Of a stretch of 64,000 nt of DNA, positions 10,975-21,710 are shown piece by piece. The notes beneath the pieces were generated by a model. The model was given only the letters and a program-made list of their open reading frames with translations, was not told where the DNA came from and ran no database searches. Numbering within the stretch: position 1 is the stretch's first letter; each line of letters starts with the position of its first letter. The stretch comes from Knoxdaviesia capensis. Lineage: Eukaryota; Ascomycota; Sordariomycetes; Microascales; Gondwanamycetaceae. The position numbers were made by a program, and so were the translations under genes. The DNA is taken from assembly GCA_001510575.1 (NCBI GenBank), contig LNGK01000008.1, positions 4,288,981 through 4,352,980 of the forward strand. Reading direction: 5' to 3'.

Positions 10975-13900
10975 ATCGATATAGGTTATTCGGTCGCAAG
11001 TAAGTTATATAGCTTCGTAGGGAGGGCCGGTGCTTAGTAACGTTAATGTCTTTATTAGGCGTGAAAAGATAACTGGGCTAACTAGTTTAGTGAATATATC
11101 CGCTAGTTACTTAGTAGTAGGAATATAGGCGGGGGTAATAAATCCTTTAGCGATAGCCTATCGTAGGAAGTAGAAGTATATCCTTATGTATCTAGATCGT
11201 CGTTAAATCTTCTCCGAAGATATAAGTGCGATAGCGCTTTTATTATTATAGAGAAGGATAATATTAGTGTTATAGTCGATTTTAGAGAGGAATTATCGTA
11301 TCTATATAGCATAAGTAGCTACGTCCGAGGTAGTAATATATTCTACTTTAGCTAATAATTTTATAACTACCTTTTACTTACGGGAGGCCTAAGCGACTAG
11401 TCCTCTATTAAAGAAGAATACGTATCCGGTTACGGATCGGCTTATTTTTAGGTAGTTAGCCTAAGTCGAATCGTAATATATATAGATTAGTATCGGTTAA
11501 GGTAGTAATATTAAGCTCTTAGGAGGTATATTATAGTAGATACTAGTTAATTTATTATTAGATAGGTAGCGAAGTAAGCGCTTTAAACGATACTAGTCGT
11601 ATAGCGTAAGAGAGGAAAGGTAAGACGAAAGATTAGAGATAGTAAAGGCTATATTAGGACGAGTTATAGTACCGAGGTAGTTAAGCCTACCGATAATATA
11701 TCTATATAAGGGTGCCTTATGTTTATCTAGTAACGGTTTCAGATAATCTAGGATATCTTATATAGCTAAACGTAGTTCTAATAGCGAGTTATATAGCTTA
11801 TAATTAGAGAGATCTACTTTATCTAGGATATCTTCGAGATAAGATTCCTAGGATAGTTTTATAAACTCCCCGTAAATATCTAATCGTATACCTAGAAGTT
11901 AATATAGAGGTCCTTATAGATTAACGTCTAGATATAATAAGATATCGGATTTAAACTTATCTAGTATTAAGCGATTCGGTGCTATATATAAGAAGTCGTC
12001 GATATAAGTATAAACTATTATCTTTATCTTAGGATAGTAGTATACGGCTAGGTCTAATACTAGGCGACGGAAACCGAGATTTAATAGTATGCTATGTGAT
12101 TTTTATTACTACTATCGGGCTCCTTATTTAAGACTATATAATACCTAATTAAGCTTAATAATATATCCGTCGGGGATATAGATGCGTCTATCGTCTAGGT
12201 AGGCGTATAATATAGAGGGAATTTTAAGGTAGACGTCTTTATCGATTAGTCCGTAGAGATATACCGTAATAACGTTAAGTTAACGGGATTCCTAGCCTAG
12301 ATATAATAAGAGTGTAATAACTATACGCTAGCTATCGGTTCTACTCGTATATATAGCTATATCGAAATAATCTATTCTATAAGTTTATTTATCTCCTCTA
12401 GCTATAAGCCTCGCTTTTTATTTAACTTAAATACGAAACTAGTTTCGCTTAGTCTTATATATCTACTTCGAAGGTAACGGTTTAACGTTAGGCGGCGGTA
12501 GTATAAATCTAAAAACGTCTCGTACGAAAAAGTTATCGAATTTAGTAAACATAGTATCTATCTATCCCTTCTTATCGTATTAAAGGGCTTATTTAACCGA
12601 AATAGGATCTTAGGTATAGTTAAGTATAACTATTTCTTTAGTTTTATCGAGGGGCGTTAGAGTTACGGTCGTTAAGGTTAGTCTTAATTATATCGTCGGG
12701 AGGTATTTATAAATCTTAACGCTATTCGATTTAACTACTTTATTAAGAGAAGGTATCTATACGGAATATAAGTAGTAACCTACGTATCCTAGTAGAATAC
12801 CGGGTAGTACGGGCGTATCGAGCTTTAAACGATATAGTAATCGACGTTTAGCTTTAGTAAGAGTAATAACGTAGTAAGTATTAATAGTTCGGAAGTACTT
12901 AATAGAGGGAGGTAGAGAATAAGGCGTGAAATACTAATACTATAGGATTACTAGTAGTATTATTAAGGGTAAAGATAAAATGTGGTTTATAATATTAAGG
13001 ATAGGATAAAAGATAAGATCCTATATCGGTCCGGAAAGTAAATCCGATTCTACTATAATAAGGCATACGCGGTATATTACTTCTTTAATTAATCTTTTAA
13101 TTAATCCGTTAAAGGTAAGTCTATCTATAGGGCTAGTAATTATTTTAATACCTCGAGCGGAGTAAAATTTTCGTAAGCGTCCGATTTCGATATCGGTACC
13201 GTTATCTAATATTAGTCTCTTCGGAGTCGTGCTAGTTTAGTTAATAAGTAGCATAATCTAGTTAATAATATCCTAGCTAGCGGTCTTTTTCGATACACGG
13301 ATAGGGGCTCCCTATTTTATTTTCGAGTATTTATTAACTAAGAGCTAGAAATATTATCGGTCGGAGTCGGATTTATAAATTATATTACTAATATCGACGT
13401 ATAGGGTATATATAAGCCTAGGTAGTATAGGTCGGTAGCCGGTAGGATTTCTTTTAACGGCTTTAGAAACATTATAAGAGTAGTAGATAAACGGATTAGG
13501 TATCTTTTATAGAGTAGTATCGGGAAAGTAAGATAGTGTTAATTAAAGCGAACGAGGAGAATAATAAAGTAAACGATTATATATAGTTTTAAAACTAATA
13601 GTAGTAATAGGTATAGAAATTTCGGTCGAAATAGTGGGATCGAATTTTTAAATAGGTAAAACATAGGTTTCTATCTTTTAAATAGAAGAGTTAATAAGAG
13701 GAACGGAATTAATAGGAACGAAACGTTATATAGAAATTCCGAGGACGGAAGTAGATATAGGAATAGAAGAGGAGATATAGGCGTTAATTAAGAGGAAATT
13801 ATCGTTAAGAATAGATATATATTAATTATTCCGTTAAAGGCAAGTCTATCTATAGGGCTAGTAATTATTTTAATACCTCAAGCGGAGTAAAATTTTCGTA

Positions 13901-15950
13901 AGCGTCCGATTTCGATATCGGTACCGTTATCTAATATTAGTCTCTTCGGAGTCGTGCTAGTTTAGTTAATAAGTAGCATAATCTAGTTAATAATATCCTA
14001 GCTAGCGGTCTTTTTCGATACACGGATAGGGGCTCCCTATTTTATTTTCGAGTATTTATTAACTAAGAGCTAGAAATATTATCGGTCGGAGTCGGATTTA
14101 TAAATTATATTACTAATATCGACGTATAGGGTATATATAAGCCTAGGTAGTATAGGTCGGTAGCCGGTAGGATTTCTTTTAACGGCTTTAGAAACATTAT
14201 AAGAGTAGTAGATAAACGGATTAGGTATCTTTTATAGAGTAGTATCGGGAAAGTAAGATAGTGTTAATTAAAGCGAACGAGGAGAATAATAAAGTAAACG
14301 ATTATATATAGTTTTAAAACTAATAGTAGTAATAGGTATAGAAATTTCGGTCGAAATAGTGGGATCGAATTTTTAAATAGGTAAAACATAGGTTTCTATC
14401 TTTTAAATAGAAGAGTTAATAAGAGGAACGGAATTAATAGGAACGAAACGTTATATAGAAATTCCGAGGACGGAAGTAGATATAGGAATAGAAGAGGAGA
14501 TATAGGCGTTAATTAAGAGGAAATTATCGTTAAGAATAGATATATATTAATTATTCTACTATAGTTAATTACCGTAAAGTCTATTTTTGCCTTTAAAGCC
14601 TCGCGTTATAGCGAGTTTACGAAGTCTTTTTACGCTAAGAATATTACACGGTAAGTTCTCTAGTAGTTAAACGTTATAAAGTCGAATTAATAATAATCTA
14701 GTAATTAGTTATATATCGCCTCTTTTCCTTAACTAAATAATTCTACTAGTATACTTTAGTATCCTCGTTTTATAGATAATAGTACTAGGGATAAAGAATA
14801 ATTCCGACGTAACCGAATAGATAGAAGCTCCGGAGTCCGTAAGCTATCGTATATTATTATTTATATAGCTAAAAATATTAGTATTTAAATAGGCTATAAG
14901 GAGTTCTAATATATACGTACTATTATCGGTAGTCGTAATAGCCTCGGTATCGTTATCTTCTTCGTTAATACGGTATTCGGTAACTATTAAAATCTTTAAT
15001 TTATTCGTAGAAGAATTATTAGTATTCGAGGAGTTCTAATTATTTTACTTACGGGGAGTATAATAGTTAGCGGCTAGATAGCTAGGTTTACTATAATTAT
15101 AGTATAGGCGAGGGGCTCTCTTTAAAGGATTCGTAGTATTATTCGCGTTAGTATTATTATTAGTAGTAGGATTTACGCTATTTATAGGAGTTCTTCTAGC
15201 GGGTCTAGTATTAGGGATTAGTAGGGTTCGGTACTAATAGGTAGTAGATTCGCGACGTAGGAAGGTCGTAACTACCTTAATCCTACTAGAGGGAAAAACT
15301 TAATTAATCTAGGGAAGGAGCTATAGGTAGTGACGCGTAATAGGGTTACTAATAGCTAATAATATTATTTTATCCGGGAGAGAAATACCTACGATAGAAA
15401 TTTCAAGTAAAAGGGCTTCGAAGCGAGTCATAAACTCTACGAGATTTTCACCTTTCTAGAATCTTAGGCCTCGAACCTAAGATATATATCTCGTATAGAC
15501 TATAGTAGCGTTACTAAAAAGCGTATCCCGGAGAGTAATATACGCGTTATATAGGGAGTCTAAAGAAAGTACGACCTTCTACGGGAGGTCGGTATATATA
15601 TCCCGTATTTTATCGTGAATATAGGCTTAGATACTTAGAGGAAGTAAATTTAGTTCTTTAATAGTAGTAATATCGAGTTACTAGAGGGATAGGCCTAAAG
15701 ATATAGACTAAGTTATCTACTATTTAGGCGAAGTAAGGCGTATATCGTTACGGACGTTAAATTTCTAATGCTTTATATTTAATATTATAAGGCTCTAAAT
15801 TCTAGTTAGGCGAGCATCGCTAGTACTAGTAGTAGTAGGGGGGGGGGGTCGATATCTTAATATCGTTATTATCCTAAATAACTATGTTAGGGGTACTAGG
15901 AGGTAAGTATTCGATAGAGAGAGGCGTAGGAAGATCTAAACTCTCGATAA
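10975..15950 (-). pseudogene. Copia gag-pol, RIP-inactivated and split by a duplication
   Basis: RNase H (Asp codon 11470-11472), RT (Y-I-D-D, 11995-12006) and the lower integrase copy (D-N-G-T motif, Asp codon 13204-13206) share one frame. The gag knuckle shares the frame of the upper integrase copy (D-N-G-T near 13920-13935). The two frames differ by exactly the shift expected from the 725-bp duplication. Before the duplication this was therefore one continuous frame, damaged mostly by stop codons of RIP type. The ORF ends given are approximate. It encodes no functional product. Confidence 0.7.
13106..14555. repeat. 725-bp perfect-period tandem duplication
   Basis: Copy 1 is 13106-13830 and copy 2 is 13831-14555. 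Comparing them by eye I found only two differences near their starts: T versus C in AAAGGTAAG/AAAGGCAAG, and G versus A in CCTCGAGC/CCTCAAGC. The junction shows short homology (ATTAATTA-like) at both breakpoints. It covers the core of the copia integrase. Confidence 0.9.
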
Positions 15951-16279
15951 GGGGTTTAATTAGTAGTATAGAGTCTAATATAGCTTTAATAATAGAGGCT
16001 ATAGTAGGACGTGCGTAGGATAGAGTATTAGATATTTAAGTATTAGTATAAATTATAAAGATAGATAATTATATAGTAAGGAGCGAGGGCTCATAACCTA
16101 TAGAATAGTTACGAAGTCACGAAGCTAATTAATAATTTCGATAAAAACGGAATTATTATTTTTCTTATTATTATCTAGTCTAAGTTTTATTATTCCTTCT
16201 TCCGGAAGAGAAATTCTAATATATATAATTTATTCTATTAATAGTAAATTTAGTGGGTTAGTGAGTCATCGTCTTAATT

Positions 16280-19200
16280 ACTCATCTTAGGGTTCAGGGC
16301 TTTCCTGCATCGATTGTCACCTTCCTCATATTGTGCGAATCCTTCCCCAGAACACACGCTATATTCTATCTAAACACTGGTGTTTTATGTTGTCCGGATC
16401 CGTTTCGGGAGGTTTCGTTGTTTAATTTGCTTTTTTTTTTCTTTTGGTGCCGACACTACACTTGCAGAGAAGGATCGCCCTGTATCATGATCTGTTCCTG
16501 GCACGGGTTCTGACTAACTTTTCTACGGTGGCCGTCGTTCCAGAAGAGGGCTTGCGATTGCCATGTGTGGAAGGACCAGAGTTCGGTTGGATTGTTCTCC
16601 TTCACATAGTACATGCGCACGTACTACACAGTTGTTTCCCCAACCAAGGTGGCGGGTAGCGTATTGCCGGCCCAGGTGTCACTGAGATAAAATCGCCAGC
16701 TGGCTAGCGAGCCAGAGCCGGGCGAAAAGCCCGGTGACTGGCTTATCTCGCCCCTATTGCCGAAGGGGAGAACGAAGGAGCATAACGAACGGGAAACGCA
16801 GTATTATTCTCTATCCATGGTATTATTGTAGGGGCGAGGCTCCGATTTGAAGGGGACGACGTGTTTGCCTGCTGATATAAGGGTTGAGACCAGTGTTGTA
16901 CCCCTGTGTCCGGATCCAGAATCCGACTTGGGACAACACTGATGGAGACCGCCGTGGTATAATAACCCAAACTCCGGCGATCGGCCATGGCGTGGCCACG
17001 GATAGTGTAACAATCTGGTCCCAAATGCAAGTGGTCTTTATCGCAAGTCCCCAGTCTGCGTACTTATGGCCCATATCGCCATGTCGACAGAGAGAGCTAC
17101 GATACATGGAAGATGCAAGCACTTACGCGGTGCTATGGCCGTTGTGGTTCTGCTGCATGAACAATCCCAGCACTTGTGGCACCGGATCGCTTTCACGCTC
17201 TCCACAGAACAGCAAAACTGCCGGGTTCTGAATGGGCTGCTGGGTGGAGAGAGATGAGCGGCGGCGGTCGGGCCTGTCAGTTCAGACGGGTTCTGGCCCG
17301 GCTCCAACAAAACCAGAAGATGAGAAAAATGGACAGGCCACAGGGTTTCTACTGCCTGGGGAGCCACAAAATAGTAATGGACATTTCACCAGATGAGACC
17401 CCGTTGATAGGGAAAGTTCATGAACCGGGTTATCGATAACAGGTATTACTTGGTAAACCAGTTCTGGGCTGGGACAGTCCCAATCAAAAAAACCCCCCCA
17501 AAAAAAGAAGAAAAAAAAGGAAGCAAAGTATCATGCGAACGGGGGATGGGCGAGGTGCAATTTCGCAGCACCCTGGTGTTATATTAGGAGAGAAGAGAAA
17601 ACAGCAACAACGCCAAAAAAGGGGGACACGGTGAGTCAAGCATTTGGAAAATTCTACGTAGTTCCATCAGGGTAAAAGGAGACAAAAGTGTTTACCTACT
17701 CGTGGCAGGCGCAAACGCGAAATGAAGACAAGACGTACTCTCTTCCATTATTCATGTTCAGCTTATGTGGTGGTCTTCAGGTCATCTGGGCCCAACCCTG
17801 TCAAAACACGCCGATGCGCTTTCCCGTTTTGATTGGAGCAGCAGTAGCATCAACAAACACCCGTGGGAAGGAGGGCAACGCTGCTCGCTCCTTCTCTCGC
17901 CATGGTCGCAAAGGAAGAAGAAAATCCAGTTTCGCTTGGAGTGGGTGCGAGGTACTCAAACCACGATTTCGGGACTAGTGGCTGTACCTGGTACATTTTC
18001 CTCTTCTTTCCTTTTCTAAGTGTCCAGAGCGTGGGGAGCGGCGGTTTGATTGGCTGGCGTCGTTCTTTGCTAGCATCAAAACGGGGCTGCATCGTGGGTG
18101 CTTGCAAATTATAACACTGAACCGGCCACACGGATCCAGCGAAGTCCCCTATCTTGGGGGTCTTTACGAGTCAATTTTTGATAAGCCTTTCCTTCCAGCT
18201 TCTGAGCCCACCCCCATTTTTGGGGAGGCATTCCATACCGTCCACACAGCTCCCATACGAGCCAATGTATCTGGTACAACATCGCCGGCTCCCGAATCGA
18301 CGCAGGTACTTCGCACAGCACTGTATACATCGACTTCCTTTGATGAAGGTCAGCTGGATTCCTTATAATAGTACGAGATGCCAATAAAGTGACACTTCGC
18401 CCAGGCTCGAAATCCGGCTTAGGGGTGGCGGCTACAAGTCCTCGCTTTCCTGCGCCTGAGCTAGGTGCTATCGGGCATTGTCCTGGTCCCCTTCTCGGGG
18501 CTCATGTGCCTAAGACGGTCTTAGTGGACTGGCTCACTGTAGTCTGGCTCTAAATGCCATGGACGACGTAGAGCCCTGACACTTTCCACACACCCACGCC
18601 CCCCCTTTGTTCCTTCCCTCTCCCACGCTTCGTCTTCGTATGACTCTTCTTCTGCCGACTTTCCCTATCTCGTTGCCTGTGCCTCTCTTTCTCTTTGGGG
18701 GTGTGAATGTGTGAGCATATTCTGGGTTCTCCCTTAATGACCGCTCTCCAACATCCTCTTCCTCGTCTTCCTTTTTTTCCCTCTCTTCCTTTTTTTTTTC
18801 TCTTCCTTTTCTCTTTTTTTCCTTTCCTTTTCTCTCTAAGCATATCAACAACATCGAATTTGTCCATTTGAATTTTTGTTTTCGAAAAGAGAACATCTCC
18901 TCCTTTCCCCTTATCGTCGTCTTTTTTCTTTCCAGTCCTGCGATCATCGCAACTTCTCCAGCTTTGCCCGCATTTAATCCGATTTCGACCTGAAGGTTCC
19001 CTGGGGTTTTCTTCGTTTTGCCACTTTGGTCCATTGTCCAGTTGTTTTTGTTCCTTTCCAGCGCGCGCTGTCCCTAAACTCTCTCCACATCTCTACGTTA
19101 ACCCACCGTCGATAACTCGTTTTTTAATCGCACTATTCCAGAAAACCTCTCCTTTATTTGTTTATTTTCTCTTGCCGTAAAACGAGAGACCTAAAGTGAG

Positions 19201-20621
19201 TAAATATCAGTTTTTGTACAACTTTTTTTTTCTTCCTCTTTTCGCCTCTGTGTGGTTTCTCTTGCAGGTGTTCTGTGTCCTTCGCGTGGTGTTGGCGCGT
19301 GCTATTTCTGGCACCGTTATCACGAAGATTCCCGGCGCAGGTATCAGCCATATTCTCTATAGTATAGCCCGGTCGCCAAAGTGTGACTCAACCATGCCCT
19401 CATATAACCCTCATCCATTCATCACACTCTTCCTTCCTAAGAATCATTCCCTTCGCCCACAACCTTGATTCCAATACGCGATAGTTCCTTGGACTACTGC
19501 TCTGATCCCGAGCGACTATTATCATGCCCTCATCCTCTCCACTCTCGTCCCGCGCTGTACCATATCATTCAATTTAGCCCCCAGCCCACGACCCCAGTTT
19601 TATGCGGTGTTTTGGTCTTTTGGAAGAGGACCCAGAACGATAACCCGATAGACCAAGTGACGCACTCTCAAAGCCCGGAAGAGAGAGAAAGAGAGGAGTC
19701 ACCAGCAGCAAGCAACTCTTATCACTGCGGCGGAGTACCTCTCGTCTTTCTACACACCCTCTGTTCCCTGCTGTTGTTGCACGCACTATTTACTACGGGG
19801 CCTATCTCATACCTATCTCTTTCCGCTATCCGTTCCCCACGGTTCTCCTCTCTTCTTTGCCCGTAACCACCCTACACATCCTTCCCGGAGCACGCTCTTT
19901 GCTGTCTGGCCCTCAGCTTCCCAAACCCTCTCCTCTCCTGTTTTGTGTGTTGCTGTCCTACTGGCAAAGTCCCGCACACTTTGGAACTTTGCCGTGGATC
20001 GCACAAACAAAAAAACGGCGACACATCTAACCTCAAAAAACACACACACTCACACACACTCACACCCACACTCACACATAGACAGCCCTGACTTGCCTAC
20101 TCCGCACCTGGTACAAATTAAAGACTGCACCTCTCCTGTTCCTTACTCTTCTCCCATTTTCTCCCTTGATTCTATCCTAATAACCATCGTCTCTTGCTGC
20201 AATTTTACTCTGTGACTCATCTACCATCTGCATGCCCTGCCCACATCGACTCCGTGTCCTTCGCGACTAACATCCGTTTTGATAAAGCTTCATATCCTCA
20301 CTTCCTACGATTTGATCGCCGACCCTCATACTCTCGGGAGCCTTTATTGTGCCCTTTCGAGTCTACCGTCACTTCAAAAATCTTCATCCTCTTTTTTTGG
20401 ACTTCTTTTTTGGTTCAGTAAGATAGGATATCTCTCTTTCTCCTTTCTTCTCTTCTATCGACCGACCCTCCTTGAGAGTTTACACACCTACGCGCCTTAA
20501 ATCAATTCACTTTGATCTTCGGATAAGAAACAATTCAACAACAACTGCCCTCAACTAGCAATCGCGAAATTCCCATCCTAAAACAACCTTCCTTCCGTCG
20601 ACTTCAGACTTGACCGCAATC
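16280..20621. other. Intergenic region between the repeat block and the STB3-like gene
   Basis: Composition becomes normal at about 16,260-16,290. Open frames on both strands at 16743-18387 are under 120 codons, overlap one another and match nothing I know. From about 18600 to 20600 the plus strand is strongly pyrimidine-rich with CA repeats near 20040-20080. That is typical of promoter and 5' UTR DNA of filamentous fungi and probably belongs to the gene at 20622. A 166-codon Lys/Glu-rich frame at 18534-19034 (minus) is a by-product of the CT tract. Confidence 0.6.
16684..16749. other. Potential three-way-junction structure
   Basis: GAGATAA (16684-16690) plus GCCAG (16695-16699) pair with CTGGC plus TTATCTC (16738-16749). 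They enclose two perfect hairpins: CTGGC/GCCAG at 16700-16715 and CCGGGC/GCCCGG with a GAAAA loop at 16718-16734. It could be a structured RNA, a cruciform or part of a small transposon end. No promoter or homologue was identified. Confidence 0.5.
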
Positions 20622-21710
20622 ATGGCATCTGCTGCTCGCGATATCCCGATGACCTCCACCATGAGCCGAGACAACTTAACTGCTGTAGCGGCTCGGAGTG
20701 TCCCCACGACTGTGACACGACCTACCCTCCCCACCCCTCCGAACTCCATCTCTCCGGCTTTGCCTCCCCACGGACTCAAGGCTCAGCTCCAGCGAGCCCA
20801 GCTCGAGCCCATCGACTCCGACCTTGACCTCCAGGATGACGACAACGACGACGATGGCTCCGACTCCTCGGGCCTCGATGCCACCGGCGCCATCACCGGC
20901 GCCATGCTCGCTAAGCATCACCTTCCCGAGATCCTTCTTAACCACGGTCCGCTGGCCATCCGCCATATCATGGGATATCTGACTACGTCGGTCCCTGGTT
21001 TCTCCGGCATCCCGCCAACAAAGGCCCGCCGCCTCGTTGTCAACGCCCTCGAGGGCCATGGTCGGTCTGGCGCCGACGGCCGGACTCAGAGCGGCGAGGT
21101 TGAGTTCGAGAAAGTTGGCTGGGGGCGCTGGGATGCGAAGCGCCGCGGCCAGCGTGCGCGACTGGATCGCCTGTCGCCGCCCGAGCCCAACGACTCGTCC
21201 TTCGGCCTGGGCATCCCCATCACTAAAAACCACCCTCGCGCCTCTGCCGGCGACCGGGGCCGGCTACACCCCATGGCTTCCAGCGCCGGTGACTCCATGG
21301 TCTTCTCCCACGATGACCGTGATGTGTCTCTGATGATGGAGCATGAGGCCGACAAGATGTCTCTGGATGGATCTGCCTCGGCCTCGTGCTCCGAAGCGCC
21401 GGATGATGATATGGCTATGGATGATGACTCGGAAGACGTCACCGACGACGAAGACTGGGCCACCGTCGGAGCTGCCGCTTTGCGAGCCGGTTCGTACTCC
21501 AACCAGGCCGCCGCCTCGGTATCGGGCCAGGGCTTTCTTGCCACCCGGAGCTATGGCGGCAGTGGCATGCGCACGGTTTCGGCCAGTTTCGGCGGCATGG
21601 CGCGATCTCCGCAGCCCGCCACCAACTTCAACTTTGCATCGCTTGCCGCCACCTCCGACGCACAGGAGCGTGAGGCTGTGGAAGCCTTGCTTCGTCTCGG
21701 CTCTGTATGA
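20622..21710 (+). CDS. STB3-like Sin3-binding transcription regulator
   Basis: A single-exon frame of 362 aa. The ATG at 20622 is chosen because the upstream extension begins with a non-ATG codon. Residues about 92-176 match the fungal Sin3-binding (Stb3) domain: a helical run with LPEILLNHGPLAIRHI and GIPPTKARRLVVNALEG, followed by a Trp- and basic-rich end. In yeast, Stb3 binds ribosomal RNA processing element (RRPE) promoters and recruits the Sin3 deacetylase in response to nutrients; a similar nuclear role is inferred here. An acidic stretch (about 64-82) precedes the domain, and the C-terminal half is acidic and Ser/Ala-rich, probably disordered. The upstream DNA is long and pyrimidine-rich. 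I am confident of the gene and fairly confident of the family. Confidence 0.85.
   Translation: MASAARDIPMTSTMSRDNLTAVAARSVPTTVTRPTLPTPPNSISPALPPHGLKAQLQRAQLEPIDSDLDLQDDDNDDDGSDSSGLDATGAITGAMLAKHHLPEILLNHGPLAIRHIMGYLTTSVPGFSGIPPTKARRLVVNALEGHGRSGADGRTQSGEVEFEKVGWGRWDAKRRGQRARLDRLSPPEPNDSSFGLGIPITKNHPRASAGDRGRLHPMASSAGDSMVFSHDDRDVSLMMEHEADKMSLDGSASASCSEAPDDDMAMDDDSEDVTDDEDWATVGAAALRAGSYSNQAAASVSGQGFLATRSYGGSGMRTVSASFGGMARSPQPATNFNFASLAATSDAQEREAVEALLRLGSV

Larger units (their letters stand above)
10948..16250 (-). mobile_element. RIP-inactivated Ty1/copia retrotransposon
   Basis: Minus-strand element. Going down in coordinate: gag with a CCHC-type knuckle near 15062-15107 (zinc ligands now Tyr), integrase, reverse transcriptase (catalytic Y-I-D-D at 11995-12006) and RNase H (about 11330-11480). 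Integrase precedes RT, which identifies Ty1/copia. A purine-rich stretch with GGGGAG near 10966-10971 and a following TATAAGGAAGG (minus strand) may be its polypurine tract and the first bases of its 3' LTR, cut by E2. No 5' LTR was recognised before the composition changes near 16,270, so that end may be truncated or divergent. Confidence 0.8.

Noticed and set aside
16743..17439. Cluster of overlapping 60-115-codon frames on both strands
   Set aside because: Six frames over the same DNA cannot all be genes. None has recognisable motifs or clear splice structure.
18534..19034. 166-codon Lys/Glu-rich minus-strand frame
   Set aside because: It arises from the CT-rich tract upstream of the STB3-like gene; low complexity and no domain.
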